Below, in pieces: positions 8,560-17,926 of a stretch of 64,000 bases of DNA. Under the pieces are notes generated by a model. The model was not told the origin of the DNA, searched no databases, and saw only the letters and a list, made by a program, of their open reading frames with translations. The stretch is from Thalassomonas actiniarum (GTDB taxonomy: Bacteria; Pseudomonadota; Gammaproteobacteria; Enterobacterales; Alteromonadaceae), in the NCBI RefSeq assembly GCF_000948975.2, contig NZ_CP059735.1, forward strand, positions 5,020,603 through 5,084,602, written 5' to 3'. Each line of letters opens with the position of its first letter. Within the stretch, counting starts at the first letter, position 1. The position numbers were made by a program, and so were the translations under genes.

Positions 8560-8886
8560 TTGATTGATAAAAATTTCATCACCAGTGGTCGCAACACCTT
8601 AATTCATAAAATTAGAAAGTTTGACTTATTAATAGTCAATGGTGACCATGAGGTTGTGATTGTCAGCCACAGGGGCATAGGCATCTACAAAGGCCCGGTA
8701 CCGGGTAAACGCTCTGAAGCGAAAAAAGCCTACCAGGAAGTAATTGACCTGGCTTCCATCGAAGTCTTTGGTGAAGAAAAAACCCTGGTGTTCGTCCAGG
8801 CGCTGGACAATAAAGAATATAAAATCGATTATTCTAAAGCCGGTACCAAGAACTTCATCCGTATTCATCAGGACAACTATATTTAA
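8560..8886 (+). CDS. Hypothetical protein upstream of the FapA-like gene
   Basis: The 108-residue protein starts at TTG with a well-placed AGGGG. It is a mixed alpha/beta soluble protein (FDLLIVNGDHEVVIVSHRGIGIYKGPVPGKR, then IDLASIEVFGEEKTLVFVQALDNKEYKIDYSK). I do not recognise a family. It has no signal peptide or membrane segment. The stop is 54 bases ahead of the DUF342 gene on the same strand, so they probably form an operon and may act together. Confidence 0.65.
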   Translation: MIDKNFITSGRNTLIHKIRKFDLLIVNGDHEVVIVSHRGIGIYKGPVPGKRSEAKKAYQEVIDLASIEVFGEEKTLVFVQALDNKEYKIDYSKAGTKNFIRIHQDNYI

Positions 8887-8940
8887 CCAATAAACTAATG
8901 CCAATAATAACAATAAAAAGTAGTTTCGGAGTTTAACCCC

Positions 8941-10629
8941 ATGAGCAAGGCCAGTTTAGTCAGTAACGCCAAAGAGAATATCGACCTGGTATTAGAGCCG
9001 ATCAAAGGTGGGGATGCAATTACCGAAGCCGGCATATTAGAATTAGTCGCCGCCTCGCAGTACACAGATCTTCATGTACAAAAAGCCAACATTAAAAATG
9101 CCGTTGCCGAGCTCAACGATGTTTTAAAACCTTTACAAGCGGGAAAAACCGGCAGAGAAGTTCGTTACCAGATCCTGGAGCGGCGCAATGCCAGCGTAAC
9201 GGTCACTGTAGACAGTGACGCAATGACGGCAACCGCCGAAATCACCACAGCCCTTGGCGGTAAACACTTGTCCGCCAAAGCCATCCTCAATGCCGCACAA
9301 GAGTCCGGCGTGAAAAAAGGTTTTATCAAGGAAGAGCTGGTTGCCCTGGCGCAAAAAGCAGCCAAAGAACCGGCGGGCACTGTGGTTTCCAGCCAGATAG
9401 CCCTGGGGAAAATGCCCATCAACGGCCAGGACGCGAGAATCAAACATCTGGTGCAAAGTGCCCAGGCCCGTATTTTAAAACCGAAAAAACGCGAAGACGG
9501 CAGCGTCGACATGCGGGATTTAGGAGATATTATTTGTGTCAAAATCGGCGATCCGCTAGTGCAAAAAGTTCCCCTGTCTCAGGGTAAACGCGGTTATAAA
9601 GTTACCGCCGAGCCGCTAGAGCCGACCCCGGGCAATGATATCGAAATGAAGTGCGGTGAAGGCACCGAGCTGAGCCCTAAAAATGGCAATATCCTGATCT
9701 CCAAAAAAGTCGGCCTGCCCAAGGTGATTGAAAACGGCATGGAGGTTGATGAAGTCTATAAAATTAAAAATGTCGATGTCAGCACCGGCCATATCATTTT
9801 TGAAGGCAGTGTCATTATCGACGGCGATGTCAGTGAAGGCATGAAGGTCACGGCAACCGGCGATATCACCGTAGGCGGCTTTGTCGAATCGGCTATTTTA
9901 AAAGCCGGCGGCGACATCACCATTTCCGGCGGTATCATAGGACGCAAGCAAGATCTGGAAACCCGGCAGGTGACCGAAGTACAAATGAGCGTCAATATCA
10001 ACGCCAAAGGGAATATTTACGCCAAGCATTGCCAATATGCGGAAATTTACTGCGATGGCGATGTCCGCATTGAAAATCAACTGATGCATTCCATTGTCGA
10101 TACCGGCGGCAAGCTCTGGGTCGGCAATGAAGAAAAAGCCGACGGCAAATTAATCGGCGGCTTTATTAAGGCCGTGAGCTCAGTACATGCAGGCATAGTC
10201 GGCGCTACGGCGGGCAGCAATACCCTGGTCCATTTCGAAAGAAAACTTAACACATTAAGAGAGCAGCTTGATGATATTGAAACCCGTTTAAAAAATGATT
10301 CGGATAAAACCAATGAATTAAAGTCTGCCACCACGAAATTAAAAGCCTTACCCAAAGATAAGGCCAATCCTGAAATGTTGACCAAAGTCGTTGCCACTTA
10401 TCAGTTCCATGCCAAACGTATGGGAGAACTGCTGCAGGAAAAGCAAACCTTAGAGCAGGCAATTCAGGACTATATGGCCAAGGTCTATGTCGAAGCCACC
10501 GAAAAGCTTTATCATGGCGTAGAACTGACCATAGGTGATTTCAGCGACCGCAGCAAACGGGAATATGGTCCAAGCAAGATGTTGTTTAAAGATAGAAAAA
10601 TTCATATCGAGCCGATTGTGCATAGTTAA
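8941..10629 (+). CDS. FapA (DUF342) family polymer-forming-type protein
   Basis: The 562-residue protein has an N-terminal globular part. From about residue 170 comes the DUF342 region, with the repeated beta-helix pattern GNILISKKVG, GSVIIDGDVSEGMKVTATGDITVGGFV, AGGDITISGGIIG, AKGNIYAKHCQYAEIYCDGDVRI, and a coiled-coil tail (KLNTLREQLDDIETRLKNDSDK and onward, about 435-520). Family members include FapA/VpaChn25-type proteins linked to polar flagellum assembly, but no flagellar genes are present here. It likely forms an operon with the preceding 108-residue protein. The role here is unknown. Confidence 0.82.
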   Translation: MSKASLVSNAKENIDLVLEPIKGGDAITEAGILELVAASQYTDLHVQKANIKNAVAELNDVLKPLQAGKTGREVRYQILERRNASVTVTVDSDAMTATAEITTALGGKHLSAKAILNAAQESGVKKGFIKEELVALAQKAAKEPAGTVVSSQIALGKMPINGQDARIKHLVQSAQARILKPKKREDGSVDMRDLGDIICVKIGDPLVQKVPLSQGKRGYKVTAEPLEPTPGNDIEMKCGEGTELSPKNGNILISKKVGLPKVIENGMEVDEVYKIKNVDVSTGHIIFEGSVIIDGDVSEGMKVTATGDITVGGFVESAILKAGGDITISGGIIGRKQDLETRQVTEVQMSVNINAKGNIYAKHCQYAEIYCDGDVRIENQLMHSIVDTGGKLWVGNEEKADGKLIGGFIKAVSSVHAGIVGATAGSNTLVHFERKLNTLREQLDDIETRLKNDSDKTNELKSATTKLKALPKDKANPEMLTKVVATYQFHAKRMGELLQEKQTLEQAIQDYMAKVYVEATEKLYHGVELTIGDFSDRSKREYGPSKMLFKDRKIHIEPIVHS

Positions 10630-10670
10630 CAAGCCGCTCGCTGACATCAACAATCAACAGGCAAGATAAA

Positions 10671-11495
10671 ATGAAGTGCCTTACCTTTGGCTTTATCCTT
10701 ACCGCTTTCTCATGTGCCGCGGCGAATGCCGCGCCATGTAATATCAATATCAACCATGGTATCGTGATCAACCCCAAGCATATCCGCGTGCTTGATCATG
10801 ACCGCACCATTTTGCAAATCAACACGCCCCGGCAGCTGTTTATCGGCGGCCGGGAAGTTCAGCTAAGCGAACAACAGCAGGCCCTGTTGGGGCAATATAG
10901 CTCGGGGATCCGCAAGCAGGTCCCGGAAATCGTCTCCATTGCCATCAACGGCCTGGAATTGGGGCTTAAAGCGGTCAATAAGGTCATCGCCGGCTTAACC
11001 GGGGAAAACAGCGCTGCCCATCAAAAAATTCAGAAAAAGTTCAGGGAAGTCGAGATACGCCTGCATAAAAGGTTTAACCACAGCGAGCAAAATTATTTTA
11101 TCGCCCCGCAAGACTTCGACAATTTTGACGATTTATTTACCGGCGATTTTGAAGTTGAACTCGAACAAGTGATCTCCGCTTCGGTAGGCAACCTGTTACA
11201 CCAGGTCGAACAAGTGATCAACAGCAAAGATCAAGGGCTTCCCGGCGCAAACAATAACGGCAAAAGCGAGCAAAGGCCAACCTCAAGCTCGGAGCTCAAA
11301 ATAACAAGCCTGGACAAGCACCTGGCCCCCTTCTCTCAAGAGCTTAAGCAGGAAATGGGACATCATGCCAGTATCCTGGATGAAAAGACCGCACAATTTT
11401 GCCAGGGATTAATCAAACTTAATAAAATAGAGCAGGAGCTAAAACAGCAAATCCCCCAGCTTAGCCAGTTTGCCCTGATAGATACAAAAAGTTGA
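10671..11495 (+). CDS. YggN-like (DUF2884) secreted protein
   Basis: The 274-residue protein has a signal peptide (MKCLTFGFILTAFSCAAANA) followed by CNININHGIVINPKHIRVL. It then shows the family pattern of a short beta domain (LQINTPRQLFIGGREVQLSEQQQ) and long helices (IAINGLELGLKAVNKVIAGLTG, KIQKKFREVEIRLHKRF). This resembles E. coli YggN/DUF2884, a periplasmic protein without known function. It lies 41 bases after the FapA-like gene on the same strand and could be its third operon member. A shared hairpin follows. Confidence 0.75.
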   Translation: MKCLTFGFILTAFSCAAANAAPCNININHGIVINPKHIRVLDHDRTILQINTPRQLFIGGREVQLSEQQQALLGQYSSGIRKQVPEIVSIAINGLELGLKAVNKVIAGLTGENSAAHQKIQKKFREVEIRLHKRFNHSEQNYFIAPQDFDNFDDLFTGDFEVELEQVISASVGNLLHQVEQVINSKDQGLPGANNNGKSEQRPTSSSELKITSLDKHLAPFSQELKQEMGHHASILDEKTAQFCQGLIKLNKIEQELKQQIPQLSQFALIDTKS

Positions 11496-11551
11496 TAACA
11501 AAAACCACTCCGGGTCTATCAGCAAACTCCCCTTCGAAAATACTCCATTAA

Positions 11552-11583
11552 AAACCCCTGGTATCAAGCGATAACAGGGGTTT
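11552..11583. terminator. Bidirectional terminator between convergent genes
   Basis: The inverted repeat AAACCCCTG / CAGGGGTTT has a 14-base loop. It is followed by five T on the minus strand and three on the plus strand, so it works best for the minus-strand DUF3103-like gene. Confidence 0.7.
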
Positions 11584-11620
11584 AAAGAAATAAAACCACA
11601 CTAAACGTTAAGCCAAAGGA

Positions 11621-12790
11621 TTAACGAGAGGGAATTTCCAGTGGCTCAAAAGACGTCTTGGCATTACCGCCGGCGCCCATATGATCATTATACGTACGAC
11701 CTTCAAACAAGGTGTAGTAAACATCAACATAATCATCATCATTGGTGAACCAGGCATCCGGCATAGCACTGATGATACCGTTGGTGATCTGAGGAATAAT
11801 GGCATATCCCTGAACCGCCGGATCCGGGATTAAACGCATAATCGCCGTTGCTGCTTCCAACAAGGCCGTTGCCAGCTCTTTATAATTAGTACCGTCATCA
11901 TGCTCCATCAGGATCATATCCGCGGCACTCCAGCGATATCTGTCCCAGTAAATAGCAATCTGGTTCGGGGAGTATGTGGTGCCGTCGTTATCCAGATAAG
12001 GCATATCGACGATATCCAGGTAAGGCTCATCTCTTGACGGATCCACGCCGTTGACTATGCCATAAATTTCGGCATCGCCGGAAATCCAGGGCTCCTGATC
12101 ATCATTTAAACGGATCTTTTTGATCACTGTGGTCGATAAACTGTCATCGTCGGCCATGATGCTGGCGTTAGCCGATACCGAGCGCAATGCAGCTTTACTC
12201 ACCTGGCCCTCGCCGGCAAATACCGAACGCATCACCTGCAGACCTTCTTTTAATGAACGCTGACCGTCGACGCCAACAACAAATACCGGACGCTCAGGCA
12301 TCTCATAGGCATCTAACAATTGAATGTTGCCGTCAACATCATAGGCTTCAATATAATCCCATTGGCTGTCATTGCCTTCGGGCGCAAAAGCAAACAACGG
12401 GGATTCACCCGCCTGCCAGGCCGCCAGCATGGATTCATGCGCCAGGCGCAATTCAACCAGAGATTCAGTAACCGACTCTAAACCTTTCGCCGACTTAATG
12501 GATAAATCAGCCTGTTGTAACTGCTTGGTATCCATAACATTGGCATTAAGCAGGTTATCAACATTGACTTTCAGGTTGTATTGGGTGATTTCACTGTGCA
12601 GCAACGATGAGATCTTGCTGTACTGACGGCTAATATCCTGTGCCATCAAGCGTTTGCTTGTGGTTAGATTAGCCTTGATTTTTACCTGTGATGAAACCGG
12701 CTTTGCTTCTGCTGGAGTGATAGTGCTGGCCTGTCCGGCAAATGCCGTCATTGATAGCAATAACATTAAAGATGTGGGTAGTTTTTTCAT
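11621..12790 (-). CDS. DUF3103-like secreted protein
   Basis: The 389-residue protein has a signal peptide (MKKLPTSLMLLLSMTAFAGQAS). Its helical N-terminal region (ISRQYSKISSLLHSEI) is followed by an acidic C-terminal half (GDAEIYGIVNGVDPSRDEPYLDIVDMPYLDNDGTTY, YWDRYRWSAADMILMEHDDGTNY, FTNDDDYVDVYYTLFEGRTYND). It resembles the DUF3103 family seen in Vibrio and Alteromonadales, from memory only. The many Asp-rich strands suggest calcium binding. It is monocistronic with its own terminator. No function is established. Confidence 0.6.
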   Translation of the reverse strand: MKKLPTSLMLLLSMTAFAGQASTITPAEAKPVSSQVKIKANLTTSKRLMAQDISRQYSKISSLLHSEITQYNLKVNVDNLLNANVMDTKQLQQADLSIKSAKGLESVTESLVELRLAHESMLAAWQAGESPLFAFAPEGNDSQWDYIEAYDVDGNIQLLDAYEMPERPVFVVGVDGQRSLKEGLQVMRSVFAGEGQVSKAALRSVSANASIMADDDSLSTTVIKKIRLNDDQEPWISGDAEIYGIVNGVDPSRDEPYLDIVDMPYLDNDGTTYSPNQIAIYWDRYRWSAADMILMEHDDGTNYKELATALLEAATAIMRLIPDPAVQGYAIIPQITNGIISAMPDAWFTNDDDYVDVYYTLFEGRTYNDHMGAGGNAKTSFEPLEIPSR

Positions 12791-13236
12791 TTTTCTCTTA
12801 TCCTTTTAGAGTATTACTTCAAGATATCCTTGAATCTGCATATCATCACAGCAGGTCCGATTTGTAAACAAGCCGTAACTAAAGTTGTCGCTTTTTTCTC
12901 CTAAAATGTCGTTTTTTTTCGATTAAGTTCGTAAAAAAGGCTGAAATTTGACGCTATCTGATGGAAATATCAGCAAACGCATTAACTGGTTAACCAGAGG
13001 AAGCAGCTTTGTAAATACAAGTTGATAACATTTTCAGAAAAGAAAAACTTCATTTAGCCATGCAAATGACTGTGGCATCATCACCGGATAGCTTATAGAA
13101 AGCATGCTGAAAAACATCCCTGCATAACCCTGCTTTTTGTCTTCCATAACACCACAGGATCGCTTACAGGATGCAAGTACTCAGCTTACGCCGGGAGCCC
13201 TTCCTACTTCAAAGCAGGCCGAAATACTCCCTGTAT
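12791..13236. other. Intergenic region without a gene
   Basis: About 450 bases upstream of the DUF3103-like gene hold no frame with a recognisable product. There is a run of eight T near 12910. The promoter of the minus-strand gene should lie in the left part. I see no repeat or RNA signature. Confidence 0.5.
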
Positions 13237-13271
13237 AAAAAAAGCTCCTGATGGTATTTCAGGAGCTTTTT
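13237..13271 (-). terminator. Terminator of etfD
   Basis: A perfect stem AAAAGCTCCTGA / TCAGGAGCTTTT with a 7-base loop is followed by a run of T on the minus strand. It lies 27 bases past the etfD stop. Confidence 0.9.
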
Positions 13272-13297
13272 GTTTGATGGGCAGTTAGGCTACGGAA

Positions 13298-14947
13298 TTA
13301 CATATTCGGGTAATTCGGTCCGCCGGTACCTTCAGGTGTTACCCAGGTAATATTCTGGCTGGGATCTTTAATATCGCAGGTCTTACAGTGGATACAGTTT
13401 TGAGCATTGATAATAAACTTATCTCCCTCTTCTGTTTTCTCCACTTCATAGACACCGGCAGGACAATAAAGCTGCGCCGGCTCGCCATATTTCTGCAGGT
13501 TCACCTTGATAGGAATATCTTTATCCGCCAGTTTCAAGTGACACGGCTGCTCTTCTTCATGGTTGGTATTGGATAAAAACACCGAAGAAAGCTTATCAAA
13601 GCTGAGCTTGTTGTCCGGCTTCGGATAATTGATCACCGGAGACTCAGAAGCCAGTTTTAACTGGTCATGATCCAGAGACTCGTCCTTGAAGTTCACCGGC
13701 AACTTACCGTTAAAGAAATTCTGATCGACGGTATTAAACACGCCGCCCCAGAAAGTACCGAACTTATGCATCGCCGGGCCGAAGTTACGTGTGCTGTATA
13801 ACTCTTCATACACCCAGGAATTCTTAAAGCTCTCTTCATAGGCGACCAGATCTTTACCGCCTTCATCGCCGCCGGCCAGGGCGGCAAAAATGGTTTCCGC
13901 CGCTATCATGCCGGACTTCATCGCGGTATGGTTACCTTTGATCTTGGCAAAGTTCAAGGTACCGGCGTCACAGCCGACCATCACGGCGCCGGGCATAGTC
14001 ATTTTCACCAAAGAATTTAAACCGCCTTTAGCAATGGCACGGGCACCGTAAGACACACGTTTGCCCCCTTCCAGATACTGGCTGATTTTCGGATGATGTT
14101 TATAACGCTGGAATTCATCAAACGGACTTAAATGCGGGTTCTTGTAATTTAAATCGATAATAATACCGACAAACACCTGGTTGTTTTCTGCATGGTAAAG
14201 ATATCCGCCACCGCCGGTTTCTTTATCCAGCGGCCAGCCTGCGGTGTGTACCACTAAACCCGGCTGATGTTTTTGTGGGTCGATATCCCAGATTTCCTTA
14301 AAACCGATCCCGTAATGCTGAGGAGACTTGCCGTCGCTAAGGTTAAACTTAGCGGTAAGCTCTTTACCTAAATGGCCGCGACAACCTTCGGCAAAGACCG
14401 TGTATTTCGCCTTAAGCTCCATACCCGGCATATAAGAGTCTTTCGGGTTACCGTCGACATCTAAGCCCATATCGCCGGTAATAACGCCGCCGACACTGCC
14501 GTCTTCGTTATACAACACTTCCTGGGCCGGGAAGCCGGGGAAAATTTCAACGCCCAGTTGTTCTGCCTGCTCTGCCAGCCAGCGGCAGATATTACCCATG
14601 CTGACAATATAGTTGCCTTCATTATGCATGGTTTTAGGCGGCGCAAAACCCGGCAGCTTGATGCCGTTGCTTTCGCTGTTCAATAAATAAATGTCATCAC
14701 CGGTGACCGGGGTATTAAGCGGCGCACCTTTTTCTTTCCAGTCGGGGAAAAGCTCATCCATAGCACGGGGTTCGAATACGGCGCCTGAGAGAATATGTGC
14801 GCCAACTTCCGAGCCTTTCTCGACCACGCAGATCATTAACTCTTGTTCTTTTTCCTGTGCCATCTGTGCTAAACGGCATGCCGTCGCCAGTCCTGACGGA
14901 CCTGCACCTACGATGACAACGTCAAATTCCATCGATTCGCGTTCCAT
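13298..14947 (-). CDS. etfD: Electron transfer flavoprotein-ubiquinone oxidoreductase
   Basis: The 549-residue inner-membrane-associated flavoprotein has an FAD Rossmann motif VIVGAGPSGLATACRLA (residues 10-26), GAHILSGAVFEPRAMDELFP, and a C-terminal 4Fe-4S region with CPAGVYEV and CIHCKTCDIKDPSQNI. It passes electrons from reduced ETF to ubiquinone during fatty-acid and branched-chain amino-acid oxidation. The ATG follows a GGGGG ribosome-binding site. It is divergent from etfBA, and the operators between them suggest shared control. Confidence 0.97.
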   Translation of the reverse strand: MERESMEFDVVIVGAGPSGLATACRLAQMAQEKEQELMICVVEKGSEVGAHILSGAVFEPRAMDELFPDWKEKGAPLNTPVTGDDIYLLNSESNGIKLPGFAPPKTMHNEGNYIVSMGNICRWLAEQAEQLGVEIFPGFPAQEVLYNEDGSVGGVITGDMGLDVDGNPKDSYMPGMELKAKYTVFAEGCRGHLGKELTAKFNLSDGKSPQHYGIGFKEIWDIDPQKHQPGLVVHTAGWPLDKETGGGGYLYHAENNQVFVGIIIDLNYKNPHLSPFDEFQRYKHHPKISQYLEGGKRVSYGARAIAKGGLNSLVKMTMPGAVMVGCDAGTLNFAKIKGNHTAMKSGMIAAETIFAALAGGDEGGKDLVAYEESFKNSWVYEELYSTRNFGPAMHKFGTFWGGVFNTVDQNFFNGKLPVNFKDESLDHDQLKLASESPVINYPKPDNKLSFDKLSSVFLSNTNHEEEQPCHLKLADKDIPIKVNLQKYGEPAQLYCPAGVYEVEKTEEGDKFIINAQNCIHCKTCDIKDPSQNITWVTPEGTGGPNYPNM

Positions 14948-14991
14948 TATATCCCCCCTTTTTTCTGATTTTTGTTTATCCGGTATACAAA

Positions 14992-15009
14992 TTCAAACGC
15001 TTGTTTGAT
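14992..15009. promoter_or_regulatory. PsrA-like operator upstream of etfD
   Basis: The sequence TTCAAAC-GCTT-GTTTGAT is a near-perfect palindrome containing CAAAC-N4-GTTTG, the known core of the PsrA (TetR family, fatty-acid sensing) site. It lies 45 bases upstream of the etfD start. PsrA control of etf genes is known in related Alteromonadales; occupancy here is inferred. Confidence 0.7.
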
Positions 15010-15097
15010 AATATGCCTCATTATATAGATATTTTACGCTGAAATACTATCCCGATGCAGAGAAATTATCTGCAATTGTTGTTTTCGCTCAACACGA

Positions 15098-15111
15098 GTG
15101 AAAGTTTTCAC
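15098..15111. promoter_or_regulatory. Perfect 6-2-6 palindrome in the etf intergenic region
   Basis: GTGAAA-GT-TTTCAC is a perfect inverted repeat centred between etfD and etfB. It could be a second operator. I do not know the cognate regulator. Confidence 0.4.
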
Positions 15112-15114
15112 CAA

Positions 15115-15138
15115 GATTACGTTGACGTACACGTAATC
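15115..15138. promoter_or_regulatory. LiuR-like operator upstream of etfBA
   Basis: Perfect 8-bp arms GATTACGT and ACGTAATC enclose 8 bases that themselves contain ACGTA. The left part, TTACGT-N2-ACGTA, fits the LiuR (MerR family, branched-chain amino-acid catabolism) consensus as I recall it. It lies about 105 bases upstream of etfB. Confidence 0.55.
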
Positions 15139-15242
15139 AGTGAGTAGTCTTTCGAGCTATTACTCAAATTATATAAGTTGAAATTTGGCAATTCGCCTCA
15201 ATTTTAACAGTTAAAAACCAACAAGCACAATCAGAGGCTATG

Positions 15243-15995
15243 ATGAAAGTATTAGTACCGATCAAACGTGTCATTGACTATAACGTCAAGGTTCGCGTTA
15301 AATCAGACAATTCAAATGTTGATCTCGCTAATGTAAAAATGGCGATCAACCCGTTTTGTGAAATTGCCGTAGAAGAAGCCGTTCGCTTAAAAGAAGCCGG
15401 TGTAGCGACAGAGATCCTGGCCGTCACTATCGGTGACAAGTCCAGCCAGGAGCAGCTGCGTACCGCATTAGCCCTGGGCGCCGACCGCGCGATTCAAATC
15501 GAAACCGACCAGCAACTTGATTCGTTAAATGTTGCCAAACTGCTGCAGAAAGTGGTTGAAGAAGAAGCGCCGCAGCTGGTGATCTTAGGTAAGCAAGCTA
15601 TCGACAGCGATAACAACCAAACCGGTCAAATGCTGGCGGCATTAACCAACATGCCTCAAGGTACTTTTGCCTCTGAAGTGAAAGTTGACGGCGATAAAGT
15701 CAAGGTGACCCGTGAAATCGACGGCGGCCTGCAAACCGTAGCCCTTAACCTGCCGGCTATCGTCACCACCGACCTGCGCTTAAACGAACCTCGTTACGCT
15801 TCACTGCCTAACATCATGAAAGCCAAACGTAAGCCGCTGGATGTAAAACCTGCCGCCGACTTTGGTATCGATTTAAGCCCGCGCACCAGCTTACTGAAAG
15901 TAACGCCTCCGGCCGAGCGCCAGGCGGGTATCGTGGTTGAAAGCGTAGATGAGTTAGTTGAAAAGTTAAAAAATGAAGCCAAGGTGATCTCATGA
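15243..15995 (+). CDS. etfB: Electron transfer flavoprotein beta subunit
   Basis: The 250-residue subunit begins [20 protein letters not shown] prefer the second of two adjacent ATGs (15243 rather than 15240) because it leaves five bases after AGAGG and matches the family's usual start. Signature regions are [18 protein letters not shown] and [18 protein letters not shown], with an AMP-binding role. It pairs with EtfA to carry electrons from acyl-CoA dehydrogenases to EtfD. The stop overlaps the etfA ATG by four bases. Confidence 0.97.
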   Translation: MKVLVPIKRVIDYNVKVRVKSDNSNVDLANVKMAINPFCEIAVEEAVRLKEAGVATEILAVTIGDKSSQEQLRTALALGADRAIQIETDQQLDSLNVAKLLQKVVEEEAPQLVILGKQAIDSDNNQTGQMLAALTNMPQGTFASEVKVDGDKVKVTREIDGGLQTVALNLPAIVTTDLRLNEPRYASLPNIMKAKRKPLDVKPAADFGIDLSPRTSLLKVTPPAERQAGIVVESVDELVEKLKNEAKVIS

Positions 15996-16918
15996 ATATT
16001 TTAGTATTTGCCGAACACGACAATCAAACATTAAAAGCCGAGACCCTGAAAACGGTTGCCGCCGCTCAAGCCATGGGTGGCGATATCCACCTGTTAGTTG
16101 CCGGTAGCAACTGTCAGGGCGTTGCTGAAGAAGCCGCCAAGGTGAACGGTGTTGCTAAAGTATTAGTGGCCGACAACGCCGCTTACGAGCACCAACTGGC
16201 AGAAAATGTCAGCTTACTGGTAACAGAATTAGCTGCCGATTATGACCATATCGTTGCCACTGCGCTAACCACAGGCAAAAACTTTATGCCACGTGTTGCC
16301 GCGCTGTTAGATGTTACGCAAATCTCAGACATCATCGCCGTAGAGAGCGCCGATACTTTTGTACGCCCTATTTATGCCGGTAACGCAATTGCCACGGTAC
16401 AAAGCCTGGACAGCAAAAAAGTGATTACAGTACGTGCCACAGGTTTTGACGCGGTAGCAACCGACGGCAATGCCGAAATCGTTGCTTTAGATAAGGCAAC
16501 CGACGCCGGTACTTCAAGTCATGTCAGCGATGAACTAACCGTTTCCGAGCGCCCTGACTTAGGTGCTGCCAGTGTGGTTATTTCTGGTGGACGTGGTATG
16601 CAAAACGGCGACAACTTCAAGTTACTTGAAGGTATTGCCGACAAGCTGGGCGCTGCTATCGGTGCATCACGTGCTGCGGTTGACGCCGGTTTCGTACCAA
16701 ACGATATGCAGGTTGGTCAAACGGGTAAAATCGTTGCCCCTGACCTTTACATCGCCGTGGGTATCAGTGGTGCCATCCAGCATTTAGCCGGGATGAAAGA
16801 CTCTAAAGTTATCGTTGCCATCAACAAAGACCCTGAAGCGCCTATCTTCCAGGTAGCCGACTACGGTTTAGTAGCTGATTTATTCGAAACTTTGCCTGAG
16901 CTGGAAGGTAAACTGTAA
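15992..16918 (+). CDS. etfA: Electron transfer flavoprotein alpha subunit
   Basis: The 308-residue FAD-binding subunit has the C-terminal signature [36 protein letters not shown], then [27 protein letters not shown] and [22 protein letters not shown]. It forms a heterodimer with EtfB, to which it is coupled by an ATGA overlap. A strong terminator follows, closing the etfBA operon. Confidence 0.97.
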   Translation: MNILVFAEHDNQTLKAETLKTVAAAQAMGGDIHLLVAGSNCQGVAEEAAKVNGVAKVLVADNAAYEHQLAENVSLLVTELAADYDHIVATALTTGKNFMPRVAALLDVTQISDIIAVESADTFVRPIYAGNAIATVQSLDSKKVITVRATGFDAVATDGNAEIVALDKATDAGTSSHVSDELTVSERPDLGAASVVISGGRGMQNGDNFKLLEGIADKLGAAIGASRAAVDAGFVPNDMQVGQTGKIVAPDLYIAVGISGAIQHLAGMKDSKVIVAINKDPEAPIFQVADYGLVADLFETLPELEGKL

Positions 16919-16939
16919 GTTTATCTTATCTCTCAAGTA

Positions 16940-16968
16940 AAAAAGCCACCCTTGCGGTGGCTTTTCTT
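16940..16968 (+). terminator. Terminator of etfBA
   Basis: The stem AAAGCCACC / GGTGGCTTT with loop CTTGC is followed by TTCTTTT, 22 bases after the etfA stop. Confidence 0.9.
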
Positions 16969-17355
16969 TTACCTCTGTAGCTTTATGCTTTTAAAAGCTT
17001 GCTGATTTCAAAAAAACAAAAATAGGGTAATTTCCTCAAGTGTATGTCACTGATAGCTGAGAGATTCAAACTAACTTTGTGGCTGTTTGACCAAGGTTGT
17101 AGTATTACAAGCACTGAGGCTCAACGGCAATCAAACACATAATCATTCGGCAACTTTTATCTATAACTCATTGATAAAATAGATCTGCCTGCCCATACTC
17201 TTTTTATTTAAGGCACACTAACATCAATTAGGAAATTACTTTGTTCAGGATGAACAACTTCCCAACATTAAAAAACTTCTTACAGATAAGATTTCAAGAG
17301 CTTACCTGCATTATGCTGTATTATTTAATACTACTTTTTTATAGAGCCCAAAGCC
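16969..17355. other. AT-rich region upstream of the DUF6795-lipase pair
   Basis: About 390 AT-rich bases carry no recognisable gene. The promoter for the two following genes should be here. Base composition and direct context differ from the GC-richer etf genes, which may mark the border of a transferred cassette. Confidence 0.45.
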
Positions 17356-17883
17356 ATGTTCGGTCTATTTAAGCGATACGAGGTAGAAATGTCCCCTCAG
17401 GTACTCGGCCGAGTTACTGATAAAGGCCAGGCAGTGGCAGGAGTACGGGTAACTCGTAAACTTATTTATGAAGGCTACGAAAAAGGCAAAGAACAGACAG
17501 AATACGCAATAACCGATACTGATGGCAGATTTTCATTTGAGAGGAAAGTTATTAAATCACGGATGCCAGGTGATATCTTCGGCCAGAATATGCCGGTTTT
17601 ACAATCCATTTATATTGAAAAAAATATAAAGGATATTCAGGGTGACGACTATTATTTTCTCTGGTCAACCAGTAAGAGCTGGGACCCAATCCAACCACTC
17701 TCTGATTTGTTACTACAGCTCAATGCCGACTTACAAAATAAAAAAGTAAAACATCTTATTGATGCCACGGATTATGGCGGCCTGCCACGGCAGGTCGTAG
17801 GTTCCATATGCCATTGGCAAGGAGAGCTGATCTCAACCTATTATAATAATGAACTGATTACTTCTTATGATGAAATAACCTGA
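17356..17883 (+). CDS. DUF6795-like protein, partner of the lipase
   Basis: The 175-residue protein has no signal peptide. Residues 12-60 look like a carboxypeptidase-regulatory/transthyretin-type beta sandwich (PQVLGRVTDKGQAVAGVRVTRKL, ITDTDGRFSFERKV). A mixed C-terminal half follows, with DDYYFLWSTSKSWDP and VVGSICHWQGELI. From memory this fits DUF6795, often met beside secreted-effector genes. It lies 43 bases ahead of a class 3 lipase. It could be an adaptor, chaperone or immunity protein, but none of these is shown by the sequence. Confidence 0.55.
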   Translation: MFGLFKRYEVEMSPQVLGRVTDKGQAVAGVRVTRKLIYEGYEKGKEQTEYAITDTDGRFSFERKVIKSRMPGDIFGQNMPVLQSIYIEKNIKDIQGDDYYFLWSTSKSWDPIQPLSDLLLQLNADLQNKKVKHLIDATDYGGLPRQVVGSICHWQGELISTYYNNELITSYDEIT

Positions 17884-17926
17884 TGTGCGCTTAAGCAAAA
17901 GATAACCACTATTTTAAGGATGAAAT

